Shown: positions 9,827 to 18,567 of the stretch, piece after piece
Position numbering within the stretch: position 1 is the first letter of the stretch
Layout of the letters: every line of letters starts with the position of its first letter
Assembly (NCBI RefSeq): GCF_900103865.1
Contig: NZ_FNII01000003.1
Coordinates: forward strand, 62,001 to 126,000
Direction: 5' to 3'
Length of the DNA stretch: 64,000 nt
Source of the DNA: Vreelandella arcis
Lineage (GTDB): Bacteria; Pseudomonadota; Gammaproteobacteria; Pseudomonadales; Halomonadaceae
Notes under the pieces: generated by a model
What the model was told of the DNA's origin: nothing
Database searches by the model: none
Seen by the model: the letters and a program-made list of their open reading frames with translations, nothing else
Position numbers and translations under genes: made by a program

Positions 9827-9858
9827 AACGCTCTAGCGAGAAGGGACGCTATCGCGTT
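9827..9858 (+). terminator. Imperfect hairpin after the lactonase gene
   Basis: AACGCTCTAGCG (9827-9838) can pair with CGCTATCGCGTT (9847-9858) except for a two-base internal mismatch, with an 8-base loop. It starts 16 bases after the lactonase stop and could end the sugar-acid operon. There is no convincing T-run after it, so it may equally be an RNA-stabilising stem. Confidence 0.35.
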
Positions 9859-9874
9859 GTTACTGGCTAAGCTT

Positions 9875-10015
9875 TTAACGGGCGAACCTACCCCCGCCCA
9901 CGGCCAGGGTGTGGCCATGTACGTAGCGGGCAGCGTCGGAGCATAAAAATACCACCGCGCCCGCTAAGTCCTCAGGCGTGCCCGAGCGGCCAGTTGGAAG
10001 GCGTGCTGCTATCGC
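9875..10015 (-). pseudogene. 3' remnant of a short-chain dehydrogenase (SDR) gene
   Basis: Reading the reverse strand from about 10015 to a TAA at 9875-9877 gives the typical C-terminal end of an SDR of the KduD/gluconate dehydrogenase type. It includes [19 protein letters not shown], then [18 protein letters not shown], then RFAR and stop. Everything upstream (Rossmann fold, catalytic Tyr-x-x-x-Lys) is missing; the frame meets a stop (10016-10018) and runs into an unrelated gene remnant on the other strand. This is a truncated relic of about 46 codons, not a working gene. A uronate-pathway SDR next to uxuAB would fit the cluster's history. Confidence 0.8.
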
Positions 10016-10262
10016 CTAGTTACGAATACCGTACCGAGTTCCTGTTTACCGGGCCTGAGGCCATCAAACCGGAAATGATTGCCGAGGCGACGGCTGATGC
10101 TCGCAATGCGGCGCAGCAGTTTGCTGAAGATTCAGGCAGTGGGTCGGCAGCATACGCCAAGCGACCCAGGGTTACTTTTCCATTGAAGACTTGGATAGCT
10201 ACACGCCGCAATCCAAACGCGTACGCTTGGTCACCACGTTGGACTACGCACTTGAAGACTAG
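9994..10262 (+). pseudogene. 3' remnant of a SIMPL-domain (DUF541) gene with an internal frameshift
   Basis: From about 9994 the + strand reads [15 protein letters not shown], then IKPEMIAEATADARNAAQQF, then AEDSGS, which is the C-terminal part of SIMPL-domain periplasmic proteins. The frame then shifts: between about 10141 and 10148 one base appears to be missing, after which another frame continues [20 protein letters not shown] and [15 protein letters not shown] to a TAG at 10260-10262. The first half of the gene, including the signal peptide, is absent. The 5' end overlaps the SDR relic on the opposite strand, so both were cut at about the same point (9995-10010), consistent with a deletion or rearrangement. 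Confidence 0.8.
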
Positions 10263-10288
10263 GTCTTTAAGAACCCAGCATTTTAGAA

Positions 10289-10819
10289 TTAGGCGCGATA
10301 GTCAATGGCGGTGATGGTATAAAACGTATCACCGTTAGGCGTGAGCACTTTGGCTTCATCACCCACTTGTTTGCCTAGCAGCGCCTTGGCCATGGGCGCA
10401 TCGATACTGATCCAGCGTTTTTTGGTGTCGATTTCGTCATGGCCAACAATCCTAATATGTACCTGCTCACCGTTTTCATCTTCCAGGCTAACAAATGCGC
10501 CAAAAAAAACTTTGCTGGTGTCGGCGGGCAGGCGATCAACGATCTGCAATTCGTCCAGACGTTTCGTCAGATAGGTAATCCGCGCAATGACGCGATTCAG
10601 TTCTTTCTTGTTGTAGGTGTAATCAGCGTTTTCACTGCGGTCGCCTTGGGCGGCCGCTTCGCCCACTTTTGCCGAAATTTGCGGGCGTTTTACCCGTGCG
10701 AGATGATCTAAAATACCCCGAAGGCGTGCTGCGCCCTCGGCGGTAATCAGGTTGCTTTTGGGTTCCTGACGCGGATCTTTTGCCGGGTCGCGCCAGCGGG
10801 TCATGTTGCGGCCTTTCAT
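10289..10819 (-). CDS. greB: Transcription elongation factor GreB
   Basis: 176 aa. GreB stimulates cleavage of backtracked RNA in stalled RNA polymerase. The N-terminal coiled coil runs to about residue 85 and contains GDRSENADYTYNKKELNRV, whose acidic tip (D, E) inserts into the polymerase secondary channel. The C-terminal half is the FKBP-like domain. The early MTRWRDP segment separates GreB from GreA. The start at 10819 (ATG) is chosen because GGGAG (10826-10830) lies 6 bases upstream; a TTG at 10825 is too close to that site. It is transcribed towards the pseudogene remnants and away from the TPR gene. Confidence 0.93.
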   Translation of the reverse strand: MKGRNMTRWRDPAKDPRQEPKSNLITAEGAARLRGILDHLARVKRPQISAKVGEAAAQGDRSENADYTYNKKELNRVIARITYLTKRLDELQIVDRLPADTSKVFFGAFVSLEDENGEQVHIRIVGHDEIDTKKRWISIDAPMAKALLGKQVGDEAKVLTPNGDTFYTITAIDYRA

Positions 10820-10982
10820 TGCCAACTCCCATTTTATGATGCGGTATCTAGTTTACGTGATTTGCCAAAAGCCGTGTAAATGATTTCCGGCTGGTGATTC
10901 ATTCAAACGTTCGTTACATTGTCTGTGTGGCTCACTTTACCCACATGCATTTATCGGACAACAACAATCCAAGGAGTTGATA

Positions 10983-11627
10983 ATGGCTCACCCCAATCTG
11001 ATGCGTTTGCTCGCCCTGACCGCGCTTAGTAGCACGCTGGCGCTAGCATCGTTTAATGCCGCGGCCTATGAGCGCGAGCTGTTTTCGCTTAAGAATCGTT
11101 GGGAGCATACCGTCACTGACCTCCCTAAAAGTCAGCGGGAAGAAGCGCTTAACGGCTTAGTAGACGAAGTGAACCAACTAGCGGAACAGCATAGCGACCA
11201 AGCCGAGGTATTGGTTTGGAAGGGCGTGGTGTTGGCAGCTTACGCCCGGGAACGTGGTGGGCTCGGTGCGTTAGGCGATGCCAAAGAAGCCCGCAATACG
11301 CTCGAGCGCGCCGTTGAAATTGATCCTGAAGGCAATAACGGCTCGGCCTATGTGACGCTAGGCGCACTATACGATCGCGTGCCCGGCGGGCTGATAAGCT
11401 TTGGTGATAGCGACACGGCGGACGCCATGTTTCAACGAGCGTTGGAAATTCGTCCTGACGGGATCGACGTAAACTATTACTATGCGGCATTTTTGCAGGA
11501 AGAAGGCAGACTCGAGGCGGCCCGTGAACATGCCCAGCGTGCCGTCAATGGCACCGCGCGTGAGGATCGCCAGACCTCCGACGAAGCATTGCGTCATGAT
11601 GCTGAGGTAATGCTTCGCGCGCTTTAA
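10983..11627 (+). CDS. Exported TPR-repeat protein of unknown function
   Basis: 214 aa from the ATG at 10983, six bases after AAGGAG (10971-10976). A Sec signal peptide (MAHPNLMRLL plus an alanine-rich core, cut near NAAA-YE) predicts a periplasmic location. The mature protein is helical with TPR-like units: EVLVWKGVVLAAYAR, ARNTLERAVEIDPEG, AMFQRALEIRPDGIDVNYYY and AAREHAQRAVNG. TPR proteins are usually scaffolds. Next to greB and nudF it has no informative partner, and I do not assign a function. It lies divergently from greB across a 163-base gap that should hold both promoters. Confidence 0.8.
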   Translation: MAHPNLMRLLALTALSSTLALASFNAAAYERELFSLKNRWEHTVTDLPKSQREEALNGLVDEVNQLAEQHSDQAEVLVWKGVVLAAYARERGGLGALGDAKEARNTLERAVEIDPEGNNGSAYVTLGALYDRVPGGLISFGDSDTADAMFQRALEIRPDGIDVNYYYAAFLQEEGRLEAAREHAQRAVNGTAREDRQTSDEALRHDAEVMLRAL

Positions 11628-11648
11628 CATCCTCCCGGTAAATTGGCA

Positions 11649-11695
11649 TTCCCAGTGGCCAGCATTGATAATAGGACGATTGTTACCACTGGGAG
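11649..11695 (+). promoter_or_regulatory. Inverted repeat that would sequester the nudF ribosome-binding site
   Basis: TCCCAGTGG (11650-11658) is an exact inverted repeat of CCACTGGGA (11686-11694), with a 27-base AT-rich loop and a possible extra G-U pair (11649/11695). The right arm contains the GGGAG Shine-Dalgarno of nudF, whose ATG is at 11702. In RNA the stem would hide the ribosome site, so it could act as a translational switch. Alternatively it could be a DNA operator, since 9-bp arms also suit a dimeric regulator. Seen in sequence; function inferred. Confidence 0.4.
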
Positions 11696-11701
11696 CGCCG
11701 T

Positions 11702-12376
11702 ATGGCATCCAGCACCAGCACGTCTTTGCTCAGCCCGCCGCCATTAGGCCGCCAGGATGTTGAGCTAATCAAACGCGAAACGTTACACCAGGGTTTTTTC
11801 CGGCTTGAGGCCTTGGAGCTTCGCCATCGGCTCTTCGAAGGCGGGTGGAGTGAGGTTATGCGCCGTGAAGTTCACCACCGCTTTGATGCTGTGGGCGTGC
11901 TGCTTTATGACCCCGAGCACGATGCCCTTGTGCTGGTCGAGCAGTTTCGCGCGGGTGCCGTCGACGACCCGCTGACGCCTTGGAAACTCGAGCTTGTGGC
12001 CGGCCTGGCTGAGCAGGGCGAGTCGCTGGAAGACGTGGCCCGCCGTGAAGCCCTTGAAGAGGCGGGCTGTCGTGTGGGTCAGCTCACCAAGCTGCACACT
12101 TACTATCCTAGCCCCGGTGCCTGTAACGAACGCGTGACGCTATTTTGTGGTTTGATTGATACACAAGGGCTGGGCGGCATTCATGGCCTCGACGAAGAGC
12201 ACGAAGATATTCGCGTTCATGTGGTGTCATTTCCCAAGGCGTGGGAACTCTTGAGCCAGGGACGACTCGACAACGCCATGTGTCTAATTGGATTGCATTG
12301 GCTAGCAGGCCAACGGGCCTCATTACGCGCCGCCTCTCATCCAGTGCCCACCCAAGGCGAAACCGACGAGGAGTGA
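11702..12376 (+). CDS. nudF: ADP-ribose pyrophosphatase (Nudix hydrolase)
   Basis: 224 aa. It hydrolyses ADP-ribose to AMP and ribose 5-phosphate. The Nudix box fits G-x5-E-x7-RE-U-x-EE-x-G-U exactly at residues 101-123, with metal-binding Glu116, Glu119 and Glu120 in REALEEAG. It is preceded by the WKLELVAG strand typical of the ADP-ribose subfamily. The order nudF-yqiB-cpdA is the same as in E. coli, which supports the symbol. The stop is two bases before the next ATG. The ribosome site (GGGAG) lies inside an inverted repeat noted separately. Confidence 0.93.
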   Translation: MASSTSTSLLSPPPLGRQDVELIKRETLHQGFFRLEALELRHRLFEGGWSEVMRREVHHRFDAVGVLLYDPEHDALVLVEQFRAGAVDDPLTPWKLELVAGLAEQGESLEDVARREALEEAGCRVGQLTKLHTYYPSPGACNERVTLFCGLIDTQGLGGIHGLDEEHEDIRVHVVSFPKAWELLSQGRLDNAMCLIGLHWLAGQRASLRAASHPVPTQGETDEE

Positions 12377-12378
12377 TC

Positions 12379-12825
12379 ATGGCGAAAATGGCTTATGTCA
12401 CTGATTTGAAGACGCTCCAAGCCGAGTGCAGCGCTAACTACTTACGCTTGGTTCGCCTGATAGGCGACTTGGAGAGCGGTCAGCGTCTCGACATTGCCCT
12501 GCGCGGCGATGATCAGGATTTCGGCGATTTACACCTGACGATTTTGCAGCACGCCCCTTACACCACCATGGTGGAAGTGGCCCAAAGCAGCCCTATGGAT
12601 ACATTGTGGAAAGGCCCGCGCATGCGTGTGCACCTTTACCACGACGTGCGCATGGCCGAAGTCACCGACTTTCAGCGCGAGCGTCACTTTAAAGGGCGCT
12701 ATCGCTATCCTAATGCGCGTATGCATCAGCCCGATGAAAAGCTCCAACTGAACCGCTTTCTTGGCGAATGGCTAGCCCACGGACTCGCCCATGGGCATAC
12801 CGTTGACGTGCCGGAGTTACCCTGA
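12379..12825 (+). CDS. yqiB: DUF1249 protein (YqiB-like)
   Basis: 148 aa from the ATG at 12379, behind GAGGAG (12368-12373). It is recognised by its invariant position between nudF and cpdA and by family stretches such as CSANYLRLVRLI, the FGDLHLTILQHAPYTTMVEV region and RMRVHLYHDVRMAEV. There is no signal peptide or membrane segment, so it should be cytoplasmic. No biochemical function is established to my knowledge. Its stop codon overlaps the cpdA start (TGATG), indicating translational coupling and perhaps a role linked to nucleotide turnover. Confidence 0.9.
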   Translation: MAKMAYVTDLKTLQAECSANYLRLVRLIGDLESGQRLDIALRGDDQDFGDLHLTILQHAPYTTMVEVAQSSPMDTLWKGPRMRVHLYHDVRMAEVTDFQRERHFKGRYRYPNARMHQPDEKLQLNRFLGEWLAHGLAHGHTVDVPELP

Positions 12826-13559
12826 TGCGACTGGTGCAAATTACCGATGCTCATCTGTACGCGGATAAGCAAGCGCGCTCGCGCGCTGGTGTCCCCTGGG
12901 TGCATTTGCAGCGAGTGCTGGAAGCGGTCAGCGCTGAGCGGCCGGATTTCGTAGTGTTCAGCGGTGATGTCAGCCAGGACGAAACGGCGGCGTCGTATGC
13001 GCTAGCCATTGAGGCAATGTCACAGCTGACGTGCCCATGGGCCTGGCTGGCTGGCAATCACGACCAACCCACGCTCATGCAAGACGAGCGCCCGTTGATC
13101 GACGAGGTGGATCTGTCGGCTTGGCGCCTGCTGCTGCTTCACACACCCGTCGAGGGAGAACCTTATGGCGAGCTAGGGCCAGAGGCGTTAGCCACGCTCG
13201 CCACTCAGTTGGAAGCAGATGACCGACCCACTGTGATCGTAATGCATCACCCCCCCGTGGATGTCGGCGCAGCTTGGATGGATGCCATTGGTCTGCAAGA
13301 CCGCGAGGCGTTTTGGCAAGTCGTAAGCGCTTTTCCGCAGGTCAAGGTCATCTTGTTTGGCCATGCCCATCAAGCCTATGCCCAGCGTCATGCGGCAGGA
13401 GAGCACGCCGTGGCGGTGTATGGTTGCCCGGCGATTTCTGATCAATTTATGCCCGGTGCGGCGCATTTTATGGTTGATGAGGCATCGCGCCCAGGTTATC
13501 GCATTGTTGAACTTATGGATCAGCAGTGGGAAACCTGGATCGAGCGCGTGTCGGTATAG
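12825..13559 (+). CDS. cpdA: 3',5'-cyclic-AMP phosphodiesterase
   Basis: 244 aa. It hydrolyses cAMP and so lowers CRP signalling. The calcineurin-like dimetal motifs are present in order: DAHLY near residue 8, FSGDVSQD, AGNHDQP, MHHPPVD and LFGHAHQ. The ATG overlaps the yqiB stop. CpdA-class enzymes are the usual owners of this neighbourhood (nudF-yqiB-cpdA), which separates it from other metallophosphatases such as UDP-diacylglucosamine hydrolase. Confidence 0.92.
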   Translation: MRLVQITDAHLYADKQARSRAGVPWVHLQRVLEAVSAERPDFVVFSGDVSQDETAASYALAIEAMSQLTCPWAWLAGNHDQPTLMQDERPLIDEVDLSAWRLLLLHTPVEGEPYGELGPEALATLATQLEADDRPTVIVMHHPPVDVGAAWMDAIGLQDREAFWQVVSAFPQVKVILFGHAHQAYAQRHAAGEHAVAVYGCPAISDQFMPGAAHFMVDEASRPGYRIVELMDQQWETWIERVSV

Positions 13560-13598
13560 CCTCCCATGGCGGCTTTTGACCCTGATAGGTAGTAAAGG

Positions 13599-13636
13599 CA
13601 TAAAAAGATAGTTATTAATTCTTTTGGGTTATTACC
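13599..13636 (+). promoter_or_regulatory. AT-rich block upstream of cysDN, candidate CysB/promoter region
   Basis: In the 160-base gap between cpdA and cysD, a markedly AT-rich stretch (AAAAAGATAGTTATTAATTC followed by TTTTGGGTTATTA) stands out from its GC-richer surroundings. Sulfate assimilation operons in gammaproteobacteria are activated by CysB, which binds AT-rich sites of this kind upstream of cysD. I assign it only as a likely promoter region; no exact -35/-10 pair is claimed. Confidence 0.3.
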
Positions 13637-13719
13637 TTCAAGACGTTACCCTACCCACATTCTGGCGCTCAGCGTTCTTTGCGTAGTGCCACACGTTTGT
13701 TTTTGTGAGGTAGTCGGCC

Positions 13720-14682
13720 ATGTCCCAGTTTTCCACGCTCTCAGCTGCATCGCGGCCTGAGGTGCCAAGTGCGCCAAGTGCCGCCCGCATGACGCACTTA
13801 AAACAACTCGAAGCGGAATCGATCCATATTATCCGCGAAGTTGCCGCCGAGTTCTCCAACCCGGTGATGATGTACTCCATCGGTAAAGACTCTTCGGTGA
13901 TGCTGCATCTGGCGCGCAAAGCGTTTTACCCTGGTACCCCGCCTTTCCCGCTGCTGCACGTGGACACTACCTGGAAGTTCCGGGAGATGATCGAGTTCCG
14001 TAACCGCATGGCGCAGGAAGCTGGCATGGAGCTACTCGTTCACACCAACGAAGAAGGTCGCGCGGCGAACATCAACCCGTTTGATCATGGCAGTGCCAAG
14101 TACACTGATATCATGAAAACCCAGGCGCTCAAGCAGGCGCTGGACAAATACGGGTTTGACGCCGCCTTTGGCGGTGCGCGCCGAGACGAAGAAGCCTCCC
14201 GCGCCAAGGAACGGGTGTACTCCTTCCGCGATAAATACCACCGCTGGGATCCCAAGAGCCAGCGCCCGGAGCTGTGGAATATCTACAACGCCAAGGTTAA
14301 TAAAGGCGAATCGATCCGCGTGTTCCCGCTTTCCAACTGGACCGAGCTGGATATCTGGCAGTACATCTACCTTGAATCGATCCCCATTGTGCCACTGTAT
14401 TTCTCCGCCAAGCGGCCGATCGTTGAGCGCGACGGTATGCAGATCATGGTCGACGACGATCGTTTGCCACTCGAGCCGGGTGAAGAGCCGGAAGAGAAAT
14501 CGGTGCGTTTTAGAACCCTGGGTTGTTACCCGCTCACCGGCGCGGTGGAATCCACCGCCGCCACGCTGCCGGAAATCATTCAGGAAATGCTGCTGACCAA
14601 AACCAGCGAACGCAGCGGCCGCGCCATCGACCACGACCAGGCCGGCTCCATGGAGCGTAAAAAGCGCGAGGGGTACTTCTAA
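13720..14682 (+). CDS. cysD: Sulfate adenylyltransferase subunit 2 (CysD)
   Basis: 320 aa. It is the catalytic half of ATP sulfurylase, making APS from sulfate and ATP. The PP-loop [10 protein letters not shown] (conserved SxGKDS) and the [16 protein letters not shown] segment identify it. The first 23 residues (Ser/Ala/Pro-rich) are extra compared with most CysD proteins, which begin near [11 protein letters not shown] later ATG at 13789 would give the short form but lacks a ribosome site, whereas GAGG precedes 13720. The stop overlaps the cysN ATG. Confidence 0.95.
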   Translation: MSQFSTLSAASRPEVPSAPSAARMTHLKQLEAESIHIIREVAAEFSNPVMMYSIGKDSSVMLHLARKAFYPGTPPFPLLHVDTTWKFREMIEFRNRMAQEAGMELLVHTNEEGRAANINPFDHGSAKYTDIMKTQALKQALDKYGFDAAFGGARRDEEASRAKERVYSFRDKYHRWDPKSQRPELWNIYNAKVNKGESIRVFPLSNWTELDIWQYIYLESIPIVPLYFSAKRPIVERDGMQIMVDDDRLPLEPGEEPEEKSVRFRTLGCYPLTGAVESTAATLPEIIQEMLLTKTSERSGRAIDHDQAGSMERKKREGYF

Positions 14683-16118
14683 TGGCACACCAATCGAATT
14701 TGATTGCCGACAACATCGAGCAATACCTGCACGAGCACGAAAACAAAGACCTGCTGCGCTTTATCACCTGCGGCAGCGTCGATGACGGCAAGTCAACGCT
14801 GATTGGCCGGATGCTTCACGACTCCAAGATGATCTTCGAGGACCAGTTGGCGGCGATCACCCAAGCATCCAAAACCAGTGGCACGACGGGGGATAGCGTT
14901 GATTTGGCGCTGTTGGTGGATGGCTTGCAGTCGGAGCGTGAGCAGGGCATTACCATTGATGTGGCTTATCGGTTTTTCTCTACCGACAAGCGCAAGTTCA
15001 TCATTGCCGATACGCCAGGGCACGAGCAGTACACCCGCAACATGGCCACGGGGGCATCTACCGCTAGCTTAGCGGTCATTTTGATTGACGCCCGCTATGG
15101 CGTGCAGACGCAAACCCGTCGCCACAGTTTTATTGCCGATTTGCTGGGTATTCAGCACCTGGTTATCGCGGTGAACAAGATGGATCTGGTCGACTTCTCA
15201 GAGCAGCGTTTCAACGAGATCGTTGAGGAGTATCGGGCCTTCGCTACCAATCTTAAAGCGCCGGATATTCGCTTTGTGCCAATGTCGGCGCTTGACGGCG
15301 ACAACGTGGTGAATCCTAGCGAGCATACCCCCTGGTACTTTACGGCGGGCTACGAAGGCAAAACGCTGATTGAGTTGCTGGAAAGCGTCGAGGTGACGTA
15401 CGACCAGAACCTCACCGATCTGCGTTTGCCGGTTCAGTATGTGAATCGGCCTAACCTGGACTTTCGCGGCTATTGCGGCACTTTGGCCGCGGGTGTGCTG
15501 CGCCCTGGGCAAGGCGTTAAAGTACTACCGTCGGGTAAAACGTCGCGGGTGGCACGCGTCGTCACTTTTGACGGCGATCTAAGCGCGGCCTATCCAGGCC
15601 AGGCGATTACCGTCACGCTGGACGATGAAATCGATATCTCTCGCGGCGATTGGCTCGTCAGTGCTGACGATGAATTGCCGCTGTCCAACGCCTTTACGGC
15701 GGATATCGTCTGGATGCATGAGGACGCGCTAGCGCCGGGCAAGTTATACGATTTCAAACTCGCCACGCGGGATCTCTCGGGCCAAGTCAGCGCCATTGAC
15801 TATCAGATCGATGTGAACACGCTTGAAAAACACGCCACTGACTCGTTGAGCTTAAACGCCATTGCCCGTTGCGAAGTAGAACTGACGGCGGCTATCCCGG
15901 TTGATGATTACCGTACCAGCCCAGGTACGGGCAGCTTTATCATTATCGACCGGCTGACCAACGTCACCGTGGGCGCGGGCATGATCCGTGGCGTCGCCAA
16001 TGCCTCAGACGGCGGTCAAACAACAACCGACTGGGCTGCGTTTGAACGCGACCTTAATGCTTTAGTGCGCAAACACTTTCCTCACTGGGAAGCCAAGGAT
16101 ATTCGCCAACTACTGTAA
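14682..16118 (+). CDS. cysN: Sulfate adenylyltransferase subunit 1, GTPase (CysN)
   Basis: 478 aa. It couples GTP hydrolysis to APS synthesis by CysD. Translation-factor-type GTPase motifs are G1 GSVDDGKST (residues 31-39), the [12 protein letters not shown] switch, [11 protein letters not shown] and NKMDLVD, followed by two beta-barrel domains. It ends at the usual CysN length, without the fused APS kinase (CysC) domain seen in NodQ/CysNC proteins. No separate cysC follows before the terminator, so APS kinase must be encoded elsewhere, if the pathway goes through PAPS at all. Confidence 0.95.
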   Translation: MAHQSNLIADNIEQYLHEHENKDLLRFITCGSVDDGKSTLIGRMLHDSKMIFEDQLAAITQASKTSGTTGDSVDLALLVDGLQSEREQGITIDVAYRFFSTDKRKFIIADTPGHEQYTRNMATGASTASLAVILIDARYGVQTQTRRHSFIADLLGIQHLVIAVNKMDLVDFSEQRFNEIVEEYRAFATNLKAPDIRFVPMSALDGDNVVNPSEHTPWYFTAGYEGKTLIELLESVEVTYDQNLTDLRLPVQYVNRPNLDFRGYCGTLAAGVLRPGQGVKVLPSGKTSRVARVVTFDGDLSAAYPGQAITVTLDDEIDISRGDWLVSADDELPLSNAFTADIVWMHEDALAPGKLYDFKLATRDLSGQVSAIDYQIDVNTLEKHATDSLSLNAIARCEVELTAAIPVDDYRTSPGTGSFIIIDRLTNVTVGAGMIRGVANASDGGQTTTDWAAFERDLNALVRKHFPHWEAKDIRQLL

Positions 16119-16178
16119 CCGTCACTAGGTATCAGTAAGGTGGGATAGGAAAGTGGTGAGTTAGAAAGGTCGTGAGAT

Positions 16179-16214
16179 AAAAGCCCCTTTGGCAGCGTGC
16201 CAAAGGGGCTTTTT
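16179..16214. terminator. Bidirectional rho-independent terminator between cysN and tupA
   Basis: GCCCCTTTGGCA (16183-16194) pairs perfectly with TGCCAAAGGGGC (16198-16209) around a three-base loop. It is flanked by AAAA on the left and TTTTT on the right, so it can stop transcription from both cysDN (+) and tupBCA (-), which converge here. Confidence 0.93.
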
Positions 16215-16235
16215 AGTGGGTCACTGTTCGGTAGG

Positions 16236-17045
16236 TTATTGGGCGTTAGGGAAAAACAGCTGCTGGCCATTTAATCGATAATCGGCAATCGCTTGCTGGC
16301 CTTCTTCAGAGACTAGCCATTCGTGCCACTGGGCGGCGAGATCATGCTTTAAGTGAGGGTGGCGCTCTGCCGAGAGCAGCAGGCTGCCGTATTGATTAAA
16401 CAGGGCATCGTCGCCTTCAAACAGCAGCGTTAAGTCCTGCGGGTTGTCAAAAGCGACCCAGGTAGCGCGGTCGGTGAGGGTGTAGGCGTGCATGCCCGCC
16501 GCAGTGTTTAGCGTTGGCCCCATGCCGCTGCCTAGCTCGCGGTACCATTCCCCTTGCGGGGTAACGCCCGCGTCTTCCCATAACCGCAGCTCGGCACGGT
16601 TGGTGCCGCTGTCATCGCCGCGAGACGCAAAGGGCGACTCACTTTCGGCGATACTCGAAAACGCCTCGTTTACTGTGTCGCTATTGCTAATGCCTGCCGG
16701 GTCATCGCTTGGCCCCACGATCACGAAGTCGTTGTACATGACGTCCAGGCGTTCGGTGGCGTAACCATCCGCGACAAACTGCTCTTCGCCTGCGGTGTCA
16801 TGAACCAGCAGGCTATCGGCATCACCGCGCCGGGCGGTTTCAAAAGCTTGGCCGGTGCCTACCGCAACGACACGCACATCAATGTCGGTCTTGTCGGTAA
16901 ATTGAGGAATGATGGCATCAAACAGCCCTGAGTTTTCGGTAGAAGTGGTCGACGCCAGGGTGATGTAGTCGTCATCGGCCAGCGCCAGGCCTCCCCACGT
17001 TAGGCTTAGCAGGCTTAAGCTGGTGACTACTGCGATCTTCTTCAT
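16236..17045 (-). CDS. tupA: Tungstate ABC transporter substrate-binding protein
   Basis: 269 aa from the ATG at 17045, preceded by AAGGAA. The signal peptide (MKKIAVVTSLSLLSLTWG, then LALA-DD) directs it to the periplasm. Mature residues begin with LASTTSTENSGL, the TupA counterpart of the TTTS oxyanion-binding motif. Further family segments are VGTGQAFETARRGDADSLLV and FASRGDDSGTNRAELRLW. Tup systems import tungstate, with molybdate as the less favoured ligand. It is the last gene of the operon and ends just before the bidirectional terminator. Confidence 0.88.
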   Translation of the reverse strand: MKKIAVVTSLSLLSLTWGGLALADDDYITLASTTSTENSGLFDAIIPQFTDKTDIDVRVVAVGTGQAFETARRGDADSLLVHDTAGEEQFVADGYATERLDVMYNDFVIVGPSDDPAGISNSDTVNEAFSSIAESESPFASRGDDSGTNRAELRLWEDAGVTPQGEWYRELGSGMGPTLNTAAGMHAYTLTDRATWVAFDNPQDLTLLFEGDDALFNQYGSLLLSAERHPHLKHDLAAQWHEWLVSEEGQQAIADYRLNGQQLFFPNAQ

Positions 17046-17080
17046 ATCACGGTTCCTTCTTACAGCGAGCAATATCAGGG

Positions 17081-17803
17081 CTACCAAATCAGCTCACCCT
17101 GGATAAACGCGCGGCCCTGTGAAGAGCAAGGCGCGGAGAAAAACGTGTCGGCGGGGCTGTGCTCAAGCAATTGTCCGTTATGTAAAAACACCACGTCATC
17201 AGCCAAGCGTTTGGCCTGATGCAAATCGTGGGTGGTCATCACTATGCGGGTGCCGCTGGCGTGGAATGTCATTACAGCGTCTTCGACGGCTTTAATGGCC
17301 GCAGGGTCTAGGGATGAGGTAGCTTCATCCAAAAACAGTACGGCTGGGTTAAGCAACCAGGCACGGGCCAGGGCCAGCCGTTGCTGTTCGCCTCCCGACA
17401 ACACGCGGGCAGGGCGGTGGGCGAGAGCAGTTAAACCAAAGGTGTCTAGCGCCAGCATGGCTTGTGCTTTGCGCCTGGCGCGGGGCACTTTATGGATGGC
17501 CAGAACGTAGGTCAGATTGTCGAGCGCCGAGCGGCGAAGCAAGACGGGGCGCTGGAACACCATGGCTTGAACAGGCTCAGAACCCTGCCAACGGACGCGC
17601 CCGCTCGTTGGCGTAAGCAGGCCATGGGCTAAGCGCATTAGCAAGCTTTTACCAGCACCGTTAGGCCCCATGATGATGGTGCGCCGGCAGCCTGAAAGGG
17701 TCAGCGAGGTCGGCGCTAACAGTGATTGCCCACGGTGTTGAAAACTGACGTTCTCAAGGCGCAAGTCGGCAATAGGGGCGAGGATAGACGTAGGCGCATT
17801 CAT
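17081..17803 (-). CDS. tupC: Tungstate ABC transporter ATP-binding protein
   Basis: 240 aa. It energises tungstate import. Walker A is GPNGAGKS (residues 46-53), the Q-loop is MVFQRPVLLR, the signature is LSGGEQQR, Walker B is VLFLDEATSSLD and the switch His is in TTHDLHQAKRLA. It lacks the extra C-terminal TOBE/Mop domain of ModC, in keeping with the Tup type. Its start overlaps the permease stop by four bases, showing tight coupling with tupB. Confidence 0.9.
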   Translation of the reverse strand: MNAPTSILAPIADLRLENVSFQHRGQSLLAPTSLTLSGCRRTIIMGPNGAGKSLLMRLAHGLLTPTSGRVRWQGSEPVQAMVFQRPVLLRRSALDNLTYVLAIHKVPRARRKAQAMLALDTFGLTALAHRPARVLSGGEQQRLALARAWLLNPAVLFLDEATSSLDPAAIKAVEDAVMTFHASGTRIVMTTHDLHQAKRLADDVVFLHNGQLLEHSPADTFFSAPCSSQGRAFIQGELIW

Positions 17804-18504
17804 CCTAAGCGCCTCTTGGCGGTTTCGCCCATTAGGTGAGCGAGGGCATTAATCAGCGTGACTAACGCCAGCAAAATAATGCCTAGCCCAAGGGCCAGCG
17901 GCAGGTTGCCTTTGCTGGTTTCCAGCACAATGCTGGTGGTCATCACGCGCGTTACGCCGTCGATATTGCCGCCGACGATCATTACCGCGCCGACTTCAGC
18001 GCTAGCGCGGCCAAAGCCCGCGAGCATCACGGTGACAAGCCCAATCCGCGCGTCCCACAGCAGGGTGGGTATCATTCTGGTCGTTGATAAGCCCAGCGAC
18101 TGTAGCTGTTCGGCGTATTCGTCGTGCAACGCCTCCACTTGCTGGCGTGTCAACGAGGCAATGATAGGCAGTACTAATACAAATTGCGCCACCACCATCG
18201 CTGTGGGGCTAAACAGTAAGCCCAATTGGCCCAAAGGCCCGGCGCGCGATAGCAGTAGATACACGCACAGCCCCGCCACCACGGGGGGTAAGCCCATTAG
18301 CGCGTTAAGCACAATAATCACGCCGTTACGGCCGGGAAAGCGCCAAAGCGCCAGGGCAGCACCCAGCGGCAAGCCCGCCAGTGCCGCTAGCGCAACGGCA
18401 ACGAAAGAGACCTGGAGTGAAAGCGTCACAATCGAGAACAGGTCGCTATCCATGTGCAGAATAAGCTGCAACGCGGTCAAAAACGCATTATCGCTACTAG
18501 ACAT
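17800..18504 (-). CDS. tupB: Tungstate ABC transporter permease
   Basis: 234 aa with five to six membrane segments. The EAA loop that contacts the ATPase appears as EQLQSLGLSTTRMIPTLLWD, followed by AGFGRASAEVGAVMIVGGN, a very characteristic TupB stretch. The first gene of tupB-tupC-tupA, it starts 130 bases from the divergent regulator gene. Confidence 0.9.
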   Translation of the reverse strand: MSSSDNAFLTALQLILHMDSDLFSIVTLSLQVSFVAVALAALAGLPLGAALALWRFPGRNGVIIVLNALMGLPPVVAGLCVYLLLSRAGPLGQLGLLFSPTAMVVAQFVLVLPIIASLTRQQVEALHDEYAEQLQSLGLSTTRMIPTLLWDARIGLVTVMLAGFGRASAEVGAVMIVGGNIDGVTRVMTTSIVLETSKGNLPLALGLGIILLALVTLINALAHLMGETAKRRLG

Positions 18505-18567
18505 AGTCGGTGTTTAGCATGGTGAAAGCAGTTTGTTGTTTAAAGTAGTGGCAGGATGTACTTAAAA

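Noticed and set aside
13720..13788. Possibility that cysD really begins at the ATG at 13789
   Set aside because: The later ATG fits the usual CysD N-terminus but has no ribosome site, while GAGG precedes the ATG at 13720; the longer form is kept, with the doubt recorded.
17858..18517. 219-codon + strand frame opposite tupB
   Set aside because: Fully covered by the tupB permease, which has clear ABC-permease signatures; the forward frame is a Ser/Thr/Pro-rich shadow.
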